Shown: in pieces, positions 46,617 through 58,512 of the stretch | Numbering within the stretch: the stretch's first letter is position 1 | How the letters are laid out: each line of letters begins with the position of its first letter | Source of the DNA: Artocarpus heterophyllus | Lineage: Eukaryota; Streptophyta; Magnoliopsida; Rosales; Moraceae | Length of the DNA stretch: 64,000 bases | Assembly: GCA_025403435.1 (NCBI GenBank) | Contig: CM046349.1 | Span: 17,940,004-18,004,003, forward strand | Direction: 5' to 3' | The notes under the pieces: model-generated | Database searches by the model: none | What the model saw: only the letters and a program-made list of their open reading frames with translations | Told to the model about the DNA's origin: nothing | Position numbers and translations under genes: made by a program

Positions 46617-47298
46617 GGGTGAAAATATGCTCAATATTGTCGGCATTTCCACTAAAATATCTATATTTTAAAGTCTTGATATAGATACAGGGGAATGATT
46701 TCTCTTCTGGAATGTCCGAACATATCCACAATGTCCACGAATATCCTCAATATCGATAAATATTTGTGAATATCCAGCATATTTTGGGAAATATCCAAAA
46801 AAAATCAAAAAATGTCAAAAAAAATTTCTTTTTTGCACAAAATTCAATTTTATAGGAATTTTTTTATTATTTTTCAATAGAGTGTGATCAATATTTTAAT
46901 CTAAAAACAATAAAAAAGTATTTATTAAGACTTATTTAGTCTTTAAATAAATTTTATTTTTGAAATGAATAGTTGAAAACTTTATGTTGAAAAATTAGGA
47001 TTTTGGTATTAGAATTTGTTTTTAATTTTTTACTTTTTTTCTTTGAAAAGTACAATCATGGCTTCAGTATATTCATGAGATTCTTTGCGTTTACTTCTAC
47101 AAAATTTTAAGTTTTGTATCATCTAAGTGTGAACATGGACACTTTACTATTTATCTATTAATATTAAGTATTGTTATTCCTTATACAATATATCCATGAG
47201 ATTATTGACGATTCATCTGCAAAGCCTTATGTCATGTTACATGTATATGTGTGTACTATATTTAAGCTTTATATCATCAAGATGTAGATGTAGTCTAC
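46617..47298 (+). repeat. 1.3-kb repeat, copy 3, left part
   Basis: It begins GGTGAAAATATGCTCAATAT, parallel to copies 1 and 2, and is broken at 47298 by copia-2. It carries extra sequence around 46980-47210 absent from copy 2. Confidence 0.6.
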
Positions 47299-49296
47299 TA
47301 TTGGAGTTGGAAAACATTTTGCACAAAATGTATCAGAAATGTCGGTGTGGAGTAGATACTGTATACTAAAAATTTTCTAAAAACTTTACACTATGGATTA
47401 TATTAATTTAATGCATAAATAAATGCATGTAACACTTTGCTTACTGAAATGAATGGAGATGAATAAAAAATAAGTGGCTTTAGTTGCCCGTAATAACGTT
47501 CTCTTTAAGGTGAAACAACTATCTTCCTCACCTAGTCCTCAACATCAGGATGGATATACGGGTGGGCATAGAAGGAAGGTAGTTTCTAAATGGATCACTG
47601 GACTAATCTTTAGTTGTCGGTAAATCTCAACACATAAGTAAAATAGGTCTATGAATGAAGAATTTTTTTCTCTCTCTTTTTCTTTCCACACACCCATGAG
47701 GGGAAAATTTTGTAGAGTTTTTTTAGTCTCTTTAGGACTCACAAATATGTATTGCTATGAATAGAGAAGGCCTTTATTCATAGAGAATAAAAGTGCTAAT
47801 TAATTATGTAAAGTCTTCTTATTTTAATTTAACATCAAATATTTAATTAAAATAAAAGACACAAGTTTCCCTCTCCTAATGATGTGATAGGCGCTACGTA
47901 CAGAGAGATTACCTGTGCATGTGGCACCATTCTCAGAACAGTGCATGTGAAAATACTGTTTGTTATTTAATCTCATTTATCTCCACATTCAACTTTCTAT
48001 ATTTGAATTAAATCACATTTATTCAAAATACTAAATATGAAAACTTTGTAAACAAGTTTTGATATGTACAAGAGACTTTTCCTTAATATTATTGGCGCCA
48101 CACATAGTGGGACCCTCTCACTGTGTGCGCAAACCCACTGTGTCTTCCAAATTAATTATTTTATTTCATTTATTAAATTATCTAATTATTTAATAAATAT
48201 AAATTAATTCATTGTTAATTTATTTTGAGTGATATTTAATTTAGAATTCCATAATTATAAAATAATTATTTAAATCAATAATTTCAGTTGTCCAAACAGT
48301 GTTCAAAAGATGACATGGGACTAATGGATCTATAATTTCAAGCTCCATATTTAATATATTACTCTTTTATTAATTCCAATGTAATTGTATTAAATACTTT
48401 GAATTGCACTCTTAAAATTAAAGATATCTAATCACTCATTTCTTAGAGTCGTTCGTTTGATATAGCTATTACATATAAGTCGATCCTCTATAAATAATTC
48501 ATAGTTAAAGATAGGTAATATCCGTTAGCTCCTTTAATTACTTCTTCTTTATCCTTGAGTGCCATTAATTCTTTAATGAATAATAAATTCATTAACTCAT
48601 TAATCAAGAATTGAGCGCTTTTATTATTTAAGTTGCGAATCAATAATCAAGAGAATTATTTATCTACTTCTCATTAAAAAAGAAAGGATTCCATCTTGTA
48701 ATATTAACATTCTCGACTACTTACTTCATTACGCCTCCAAGATACAAGTAATAAAATTAGATTTTTAAATACGTACGAGTAAATCAAAATATATAAGTCC
48801 ATAAAAAGGAGTTCGCTAATAATTTAAGATTAAGGTCATCTTATATATGACCATCAGTCGATATGATTAGAAGTTGTTATATTTAACAAAACTTATTAGT
48901 TGTTCATATCATATTATATCCCGGTCCTACACAATCTCATTATGTACAGTGCACTCATTTAATAACTCACTACATTAACGGTCCCGATAAGACCGTTTCA
49001 CTTTTTATAGAAATGACTTGCACCAGTAATGCTCAATTAAAGATTCCATACTTTAATTAAATAATAAGTAATTATATGTTATTGATTATTTTAATTATCA
49101 TCCTTAAATATTATCTTTTTGTATATAATACTTATATGCAATATTTAAAGTCATATAAATACTTATTGAATTTTAATGATATTTACAAAATTATTCAAAA
49201 CACATACACACAACCACAATGAATAAACTCACTATATTTATTTATAAATATGTCATTTACAAAACATCATATAATTTATGGGCATTTATCCTCACA
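47299..49296 (-). repeat. copia-2 3' LTR
   Basis: It starts TATTGGAG (TG changed to TA) and ends CTCACA. It aligns over its full length with 53845-55877, with many substitutions. Confidence 0.82.
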
Positions 49297-52220
49297 GTCT
49301 CTCACTTGTCCTAAAGCAGATGAGACATGTCTCTTAATCCATAATCCTCCTTGGCATATGCTTTGTTCTTTTGTGGTTTCTAGAGTCTTTAATATTTGAG
49401 ATTGTTGCATTATTGTCACATTACAATTTATCAACTTATCTATACCTGGAACAACTTTTAGATCTGTCAAGAATTTTTGGAGCCAGATTGCTTTGAGGAT
49501 GCTTCACAAGCATCCACATTTATCCTCCATCGTCGAGTTAAAAACACGCTGCTATCTTACACTCCTCTAGACAATGGCTCCACCACCAAGAGTCTTGAGA
49601 TCGACCTTTAATCATCCTTCTATGATTGAAATTAGAATTAGTGTAACTGTTGAGAGATAGATCTCCACCAAAATACACAAGCATATAGTTTCTAGTACTC
49701 CAAAGATACTTAAGAATGCACTTCACTGTCACTGACTGATCAAATCCTAGATTTGATTGAAACTTACTGACTAGCCGTATTGCATAGCAGATGTCAAGCC
49801 TAGTACACTATATAGCATACATCATGCTTTTGACTGCTGATACATATGAGAAACAACTCATGTCTTTTTCCTCCTGAGGCGTCTTAAGACACTGCTCTTT
49901 CGAGAGATGAATGCCATGCCTAGAAGGTAAATTCCCTCTCTTAGAATTATGTATCCCATACTTAACAAGTACCTTGTCTATGTATGCATGTTGAGATAAT
50001 ACTAAAAGTTTCTTCTTGTGATCCCAAATAAGCTGGATCTCAAGAACATAGCTTTCCTTTTTCAAATTTTTCATTTAAAATTGGCTGGTTAACCATTCCT
50101 TTACTTGTATCATTAATTCTTTGTCGTTCCCAATGAGCAGATGTCATCAATGTAAATTACTAAGAAGACCACTTTTTTTTTCTTATGTACTTGTAGACAC
50201 ATGGTTCATCTTGATTTTATTCAAAACTATAAGACTTAATAGTCTCATCAAACCTAATGTTCCAGGATCTCTACTTAAGTCAATAAATGGACCTTTGCAC
50301 CTTGCAGAATTTCTACTCTTGGCCTTTAGCAATGAACTTTGGTTGTATCATATAGATCCTTTCCTCAATATAGATATTTAGAAACACCGTCTTGATATTC
50401 ATCTGCCAAATCTTATAATCGAAATGTGCAACAATGGATAGAGTATCTGGATGGACTTTAGCATACCAATCGAGGAGAAAGTCTCTTCATAATTGATTCT
50501 TTCCCTTTGGCTGTAACTTTCAGCTACTAGCCTTGCCTTGAAGTTTTCATTTTTTTGTCTACTCCTCTCTTTCTCTTGTAGATACATTTGCATGCAATGA
50601 GTTTTACCCCTTTAAGAAGATCAACAAGTTCCTAGACCGAATTGGAATACATGGATTCCATCTTAAGTTTCATGGCTTCTAGCCACTTCTCTTTGTTAGA
50701 ATCTTCCATTACTGACTTAAAAGTCAAAGGATCTTCCTCACCATCATTAACATCCACTAGCAATGTTTCTTCTCGATAACGAGCAGATAATCTAATTTCC
50801 CTCCTACTACGATGAAGCACCAGAGGTGTCTGACTAAAAGTTGTGGCCTTTTTGGTTTGTCATTCCACAACTTTTACTAGATTATCGACAACTTTTTGTT
50901 GGTTGTTGGCCAATCTAATTGGCAAGTAACTCTTCTAGAATCACTTTGCTCTTAGGTTTAAAATATTTTATGCAGTCATGTTCAAGAAAGATGGCATTTA
51001 TCGATACAAATACTTTCTTGTCCTGAGGACTATTGAACAAACCTCCTCGTGTACCTTGAGGATAACCTACAAAGATGCCTACTTCCAAATGAGGTTCTAA
51101 CATTCCAATCTTAGTCTTAAGCACATGTTCTGGACACCTATATATGCAGATGTGCTTTAAACTAGGTTTTCATCTATTCCATTTTAGAAGAGTCTTAGGT
51201 ATACACTTAGATGGAGCCCAGTTTAGAATATAAACTGCAGTTCTTAAAGCATATCTTCAGAAGGATGTAGGTAAAGAAGAATAACTCAACATTGATCTTA
51301 AGTAGCATTTGATTTGTCCTTTCGACAACTCCATTTTATTGTAGTGTTTCAGGTGCAATGAGTTGCGATACTATTTTACTTTCCATTAAATGATATGTGA
51401 ACTCTATGTCTAGATAATCACCACCTTGATCTAATTGAACCACCTTTATTTGATTTCCTAATTGATTTTTAGCTTCCACTCAAAATTTCTTGAACTTTTT
51501 AAAAGTCTTGGATTTTCTATGCATTAGGTAAGCATAATCATATCTAAAATAATCGTCAATAAATGTGACAGAATTTTTATATCTGCTTTTTGCTTAGACA
51601 TTTAAAGGTCCACATACATCGGTATGTACTAACTCAAGAGGTTCTTTGGCATTTTATACCTTTAGTTGAGAAAGGTCCCTTAGCCATGTTACCTTCCAAA
51701 CAAGATTCATAGAGTGGGAGTTCACTAACCTTTAGTTTCCTTAAAGGACCATCCTTTTCAAGCCTTTCAATCCTATTTAGTTTTCTAGAACATATATTTA
51801 AGCCATTTTTTGAAATGGAAACAATTTACTTATCAAAAGAAACTTTAAATAGTTGTTCATTTAATTTAGAAACAGAAATTAAATTTCTTCTAGAACCCAA
51901 AATAAAATAAACATTATTTGAAACTAAATCGTTATTCCTAAATTGAAGTCTAACTTCTCCCACTGCTTTGGCAGCTTTGTTGTCCATAGTGAGCACCCTA
52001 TTGGCAAGTTTCTGTGAAGAACTAAGACTCTACAATGAATAACAAGCATGGTTAGTGGCTCCCCAATCAACCACCTAGGTTAAGAACTCATTCTCTACAA
52101 CACATGTTTCTGGAACTAGTAAATAAAATTTACCTTGGGTTTTTTTCTTCTTCAGCTCCTCACAATTTCTCTTTAAATAGCCTGATTGATCATAGTGGAA
52201 ACACTTCCCTTTGGTCTTTG
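49297..52220 (-). pseudogene. copia-2 pol (RNase H, RT, integrase) with many stops and frameshifts
   Basis: Read on the - strand, from gag outward, the remnants are as follows. A zinc knuckle CFHYDQSGYLKRNC (~52165-52205) has two altered ligand positions. Integrase C-terminal sequence is LEVGIFVGYPQGTRGG (50915-51124). RT sequence is FKARLVAESYSQRERINYEETF (50399-50593). The RT end and connection are SQHAYIDKVLVKYGIHNSKRG (49808-50074). RNase H sequence is ILKYLWSTRNYMLVYFGGDL (49538-49732) and DLKVVPGIDK (49276-49470). No open piece exceeds 90 codons. The domain order is that of copia-1, but the sequences are clearly a different family. Confidence 0.85.
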
Positions 52221-52740
52221 TGTTGAAGCTTGTCTCTTTGCCCTTGTTAGCTTTCTTAGGCTACTTCTTGTTCTCTTTAGATTTGGGCTTTACAGCATCC
52301 TTGTTCTTCCTTTTATTGCTTTTGGAAGAAATGGCTTTAGCAACATTTACCTCATAATTTTTTTGCATCCTGAACATATTCATATTTTTAAAGCTTGTTT
52401 AATAATTGTGTGAGTCCTATGTGCATATTGTTCATGATATAGGTGGTCTTGAACTACTAGAAGATGAGACTTAGACTTTCTAAGATCATACCTAGCTATA
52501 TTCCCTCATCAATGGTTGCTCCATTAAGCTCAGCCTTATGAACATGGTTGAGTACATGGATACAAAGTAGAGTGTTTGGTTTCATCTTCTTGTTCATGAA
52601 CAACTTCACAACATCAAGAAGAGCCTTATTGTTAGGTTGGTCAAACATGCCATCTAGTGACTGCATTGTCTCACAATGGGTCATATTGTCATACAACGCT
52701 CACCCACTTAATATTTTACAAATATGTATTTTACTTGTAA
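52221..52740 (-). pseudogene. copia-2 gag remnant
   Basis: A lysine-rich segment lies before the zinc knuckle. A Gag-like fragment at 52496-52696 contains HCETMQSLDGMFDQPNNKAL. Stops break it up and the start codon cannot be placed. Confidence 0.6.
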
Positions 52741-53827
52741 ATCATCTCATGGTTTACAATTTCTAGAAATATAAACATTTGATATTTCTAAATATAGGAA
52801 ATTCTAACAATTAACCCTTAACTTTAATTTCATATAATAATACTATATTACAAATCAAATTTGCAACCATTAATCAATTTAATCTTATTAAATTAATTTA
52901 CAATGCATATTCCATATTTATAATTAAAACAATTTTAATATAATAAATAAATGCGTGTTTATACATGGCATATTATAAAACATATGAGTAGACACACTAA
53001 AACTAATATATGTTATAATACATGAGCATATAAAAAAAGCATTTAATTCTTTAATTGAGATGGATTTGACGAGGTTCCTTGGATATTTAAATTACAACCC
53101 AATTGAAATAATAAATATAAAATAAATTCCTAATTTATTAAATCATAATCTTCATGGATTTTCTTGTAATCCTTCTTGAATTGTCATCGTTCACATAAAG
53201 GGGAAAAATCGAAATAAAATGAGAAAACGACGAGAACACATGCATGACCCCCTACATTAGGGTTTGGGCTTTAGCACAGGGTGTTGCAATGCCAATTTCT
53301 AGCACTATGGCACTCTTTGTTCTACTTCCACATAGGGCCACCTGTCATGCCCAGCTAGCACTGCAGCTCCAACTATTGGCTCCATAGCGCTGCCACCTTG
53401 AGTCTAATGCTTTGGTTTTGCTTGTTTTGAACAGTTTCTTAAACCATCTACCTCTGACCTTCTCACAGTCATTAGTTCTGTTTTCTCAAGTCTTTGTAGC
53501 ACTTTAGGTGTTCAACTATCTTCTGTTTGTGATATTACAATAATATAAAATTGCAGAAAAATAAATTACAAAAATTCCTAATCCTTAATTATGGGCGAAC
53601 AAATTCGAATGAAATTAAAAATTATGACAATCAAAGAGATCCTTGTAACCATATAATTAATGACCAAATCCACCATCCATACATTCACCATTCATCACAT
53701 GAATAATAAATAATAAACATACATGTCAATGTAAGGTGCCTACCCATCACATACATACATAATTGAGAAAAATATATTTCTTTAAACAATTATCTCATAT
53801 TCATGGTAAAGTTAATATATTCTATAG
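52741..53827 (-). other. copia-2 5' leader
   Basis: About 1.1 kb lies between the gag remnant and the primer site without an ORF. A GC-rich island at about 53255-53400 holds repeated words TAGCACTATGGCAC (53300), TAGCACTGCAGCTCC (53356) and ATAGCGCTGCCACC (53384). Confidence 0.5.
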
Positions 53828-53828
53828 C

Positions 53829-53843
53829 CAACTCTGGTACCAA
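53829..53843 (-). other. Primer-binding site of copia-2
   Basis: On the - strand TTGGTACCAGAGTTG follows the 5' LTR. It matches the initiator-Met site TGGTATCAGAG with one substitution. Confidence 0.7.
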
Positions 53844-53844
53844 C

Positions 53845-55877
53845 TGTTGGAGTTCGAAAACATTTTTTATAAAATATATCAGAAATGTGGCTGTGGTGTA
53901 GATCATGTATAACAAAAATTTTCTCAAAACTTCTGTAAATGCTATAGATTATTTTAATTTAACACATAAATAATATAATACTTTGCTTACCAAAACGAAC
54001 AGAGATGAATCTAAAACAAGTAGCTTGTAAAGGACATTCTCTTTTAGACAAAACCACCATCTTCCTCGCCTAGTCCTCAACTTCGAGATGGACATATGTA
54101 TGGGGGTAGAAGGAATATGGTTTCTAAATGGTTCACTCAACTAACTTTTAATGACCCATAAATCTCAACATATGAGCAAAATGGGTTTACAAATGAAGAA
54201 CTTTTCCTCTTTCTCTTCTTCTTTCCATATACCTATAAAGGGAGAATTTTGCGAAGCAATCTCAGTCTTTGCAAGACTCGCAAATGTCTATTGCTAATAA
54301 ATAGAGAAGGCCTCTTTTTATAGAGAATAAGAGAGCTAATTAATTATAGAAAGTCTTCTCATTTTAATTTAATATCAAATATTTAATTAAAATAAAAGAC
54401 ACAAGTTTTCCTTGTCCAAAACTGTGATAGACGCCACACATAGAGAGATTCTCTGTGCATTGTGGCACCATTCTCATAGGAGTGTAGGTGAGAAGACTAT
54501 TTGTTACCTAATCTCATTTGTCTCCACATTCAACTTCTATATTTGAATTAAATCAATTTTTTCAAAATACTAAATATGGAAATATTATAAACAAGTTTTG
54601 ATGTACACAAGGGACTTTCCTTTGATAGCATAGGCTCTACACATAGTGGGACCCTTTTATTGTGTGAGCCACCCAAACAGTGGGACACACCCACTGTGTG
54701 TCTTCTAAAATTAATTATTTTATTTTATTTATTAAATAATCAAATTTTTTTATACATATAAATAAATTCATATTTAATTTATTTTGAGTAATATTTAATT
54801 TAGAATTCCATAATTCTAAATTAATTATTTGAATCAATAATTTCAGTTGTCTATAATATGTTTACAAGGATAGCAGGGGGTCAAGGGACCTATAATTTCA
54901 AGCTCCAATAAGACCAATATATTAATTAAACTCTTTAATTAATATATTACTCTTTTATTAATTCCAATGTTACTCCACTAAATAATCAGAATTTTGCTCT
55001 TGAAATTATAAAGATTTAATTATCATTTCTTAGAGTCGTCTATTTGATATAGCCATTACATATAAGTCAATCCTCTATAAATAATTCATAATTAGAGTTA
55101 GATAATATCCGTTACCCTCTCTAATTACTTGTTTATCCTTGAGTGCCATTGATTCTTTAGTGAATTATAAATTCATGAACTTAATCACGAATTGAGAGCT
55201 CTTATTAATCAATTCCCAAATCAATAATCAAGATAATTATTTATCTACTTCTCGTAAGAGAAGGAATGAATTTCATCTTGTAATATTAACATTCTTGACT
55301 GCTTACTTCATTACGTCTCCAAGTTACAAGAAATAAGATTCAATTCTTAAATTCGTATCAAGTAGATCAAAACACATAAATCCATAAAAAGAGTCTACTA
55401 ATAACTTAGGATTAAGATCATCTTATATATGACCATCAATCGATGTGATTCAAACTTGCTATATTCAACGGAAATTATTAGCTATTCATATCACATTATG
55501 TACTAGTCTTATACAATCTCATTATGTGCAGTACATTTATTTAATGACTTACTGCATTAACACTTTGGATAAGACCGTTCCATTCTTAATGGCAATGACA
55601 TGCACTAATAATGCTCAATTAAAGATTCCATACTTTAATTGAATAATAGTTAATTATATGTTACTGACTATTTTAATTATTATCCTTAAATATTATCCTC
55701 TTATATATAACACTTGTATACAATTTTTAAAGTCATATAGATAATTATAGAATTTTAATGATATGTATAAAGTACCTAAAATATATACACGTAAATATAA
55801 TGAATACACTCATGTTATTTATTTAGAAATATGTTCTTTACAAAACATCATGTGTTTTATGGGCATCTATTCTAACG
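53845..55877 (-). repeat. copia-2 5' LTR
   Basis: It starts TGTTGGAG and ends AACG (CA changed to CG), and is the counterpart of 47299-49296. Short ORFs within are not conserved between the LTRs. Confidence 0.82.
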
Positions 55878-56790
55878 TATACGTTAATATACTTATGTAT
55901 TCTCCAATACAAATTAATGTGGAGATATTGCAAATCCCTGAAAACTGCTTGTCAAGTTGGATAAGCCAACAATATCCTATTTATGGGTTAATAGTATGAC
56001 AAGATCAAGAAGCATACATATGGCACATTAACAATTACATCCAAAACTATTCAAGTGTAGTATCTTGGCAAACATATTGTTTAGATTAAGATTGAAACCT
56101 ATATATTCCTTTCCAATCTGCTAGAAACTCTTTTTAGTATTGAATATACTTAAAGTTTTTATGTACTTTATTAGGTCTAGCAGTGTTTTTTTAATGTATT
56201 CTTTAACCTCGGTGAAACAAGATTTGATGACCCATTTTCCTATTCTTTTAACTGTCCCTTCAATTAGATTAATACATGAAGTGAATTGCTTAATTACTTT
56301 TAATATTTAGGTCCTATTTATGTGTTTATATTGTTAATTTTTAATGAAATATCAAATAAATAGTGAAATGGACAGTCAAGGGGATAGGAAAATGGGACAG
56401 CAAATCTCGACTCATCTTAGGTGGCTATTTTCTATGTACTCTATCATGTTATTGTACCTAGTTTTTAATGAGTATGTAAAATAGCATTTGAATCATAATT
56501 AATTAATTAATATATAATTATGATTGATCATTCCCTTTTATACTATGAGATAAAAATATCATATTAGACTAAAAATATATTATTTATATTATTAACTTGG
56601 TTCAAATTAAATAATATTGATTGTTGTAGCATTTTTTCAAGTTTTAAGAAAAATTTCAAGTTTTTTTTAAGATATTCATTTTTTTTAATATCAGTCGATA
56701 TTTACATTTCTGTCGACATTATTCGTAAACTAAAACTTCAACAACTCCGTCGACATTAACATTTTTGTCGTTATTATGAGCAATGACGTT
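55878..56790 (+). repeat. 1.3-kb repeat, copy 3, right part
   Basis: After copia-2 the words of copies 1 and 2 resume (TATTCTCCAATACAAATTAA, AGATCAAGAAGCATACATAT). They run to the terminal CGACATTAACATTTTTGTCG, interrupted only by a MITE at 56211-56416. Confidence 0.65.
56211..56416. mobile_element. MITE with ~45-bp terminal inverted repeats
   Basis: The left arm contains CCCATTTTCCTATTC and AACTGTCCCTT. The complement of the right arm contains CCCATTTTCCTATCC and GACTGTCCATT. Homology to repeat copy 2 stops at this point, and a similar ~25-bp stretch (TATTCTTTA / TACTCTATC) flanks both sides. Confidence 0.6.
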
Positions 56791-57439
56791 ATTGTGAGAA
56801 GAAGCTAGGTGCTGTACAATCTGGCCTCTCTTCGAGCCAACACATATTTACGGGCAAGGACAAAGCCATACGAGCCAAAATTATGGGTCAAAATATTCCC
56901 TAAATAGGAAATGTACTGACTTTTCCACCGCAGTTGCTAGTAGCGGAAAGCTATATCATAAATACGGTCGAGAATTTACTGAAGAGAGGAATCTATGCAT
57001 TTATGATTGGCAGACTAAAGTTCACACCAAGCAATAGGCTAACTAGACCAAAGTTTATATCATGATCACTCTTCCAAAATCTAGTTGCACCCAAAAGATA
57101 AAAAAATAATGATCTTTTAAGACATCTCATAATGGTTTTGAAAATGTCTTCTAGTAAACATAGTCTCGTTCACTGTCTTAATGCCACCTCATGTTAATGC
57201 AAAACCTGATACAGTAAGGCTAAATGTCTGCTTCCGTTTTCTATTTTGGTAAGCTTATAAATTTTTGTAGAAGAAACGCAAGAACAAGAAGTCACCACGA
57301 GTAATTTTTGTTAATTTCTATACTTAATTGTACCCTTTAACTGGAAATTCTGTTAGAACTCGAGGCCATGTAACTCGGGATTTTATTTTATTTTTGTATG
57401 ATTTGAGTATTATATCATTGTTTATTTCCATTTGTTCTA

Positions 57440-57760
57440 CAAGATGACATAGCCTAATGGTAAATCATGCTTAGTAGTTCAAATCACCTACTTCAAGTTA
57501 AAAAAAAATCTTGTGATTAATAGTCTAATCAAAATGAAGAGAATAAGATATTTTTCTGAGTAAGTGTAATGATGCAGAATCTGCTATTTGAGATTATGAT
57601 TCAAACCTAATAGTTCAAATCATCGCTCCAAGTCGAAAAAAAAAAAATCACCATTTGTTACATGCATATAGTTTGATTAATGATCTACTCGAAATTAAGA
57701 GAATAAGATCTTTTTCTGAGAAAGTGTAATAATCCAGAATCTACTATTTGGTTTCCATAG
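57440..57760 (+). repeat. SINE-like fragment with tandem duplication
   Basis: TAGCCTAATGG at 57450 matches the RNA polymerase III A box, and AGTTCAAATC at 57475 resembles a B box, but their spacing is shorter than usual. A segment starting TAGTTCAAATCA is repeated with a 136-bp period (57475 and 57611). Each copy contains an A-run and ends near CAGAATCTRCTATTTG. Confidence 0.35.
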
Positions 57761-58512
57761 ACTAACAAGAAACAGAAATACTTAAGAAATGACTTGGGAA
57801 AAAATTTGAGGTATATATGTTTATACCCTAAAGCTTCTGTCTTAAAATCTTCGTTTCAAAATTCTGAGTAACAAGCTAAAACAGAAATAGTTTTCTTTAA
57901 GATCCTCTACGATGACGCTAATCTCATTCATTAGATCTCTTGTTGGATGGCCCTATCTCAAAACTTAATTCTTCATCAAGGATTCGGCCATGATGAACTT
58001 GATTGGTTTCTAATAAACAAGAGAGTTTACCTCATACTCATAAAATACACATTGTAAAACTTGTGAAAACATATTAATAATCAATATATATATATATAAA
58101 GTATTTAAAAGATACTCCTTTTTGGAATCTTAAATTCCTTTTTTTAAGGTTTTGCTAAGCTTGTCCTTATAATTTCGCTTTGCATTATTGTGGATATCCT
58201 AATGTAATGGAATGTTATTGTGATGCTAGTTAGATTTCTCACATTGACCAGGTAATTCTACTAGTGGATATGTGTTTACTATAGAGGTGTTTTTTCTTAT
58301 AAATCTTGCAAACAACCTTGCAAGGTGGATTCAAAATTCATAGCATGATTTGGCAGGTGGAGAAGCATAATTATTAAGAAATCTCCACATTGATATGCCT
58401 CTATGTGAGAGGTTCCCTCGGCGGCACATTGTGAGTATTAAGCTATACGATAACTTTGAGAAAAGAACAAAATGTGCAATGGTAAGAGTAGGCATATATC
58501 TCAAACCCAAAC
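57761..58512. other. Non-coding DNA, nothing recognised
   Basis: AT-rich sequence without a gene or repeat that I can support. A (TA)n run lies at about 58085-58098. Confidence 0.5.

Larger units (their letters stand above)
47299..55877 (-). mobile_element. copia-2: old, degenerate Ty1/copia element
   Basis: Two diverged ~2.0 kb LTRs flank an internal region with copia RNase H, RT, integrase and gag fragments on the - strand. A primer site lies next to the right LTR. Flanks TCTAC (47294-47298) and TATAC (55878-55882) could be a 5-bp target duplication with one change. Repeat copy 3 continues on both sides, confirming insertion into it. LTR divergence is clearly far higher than in copia-1, so this insertion is old. 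Confidence 0.88.
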
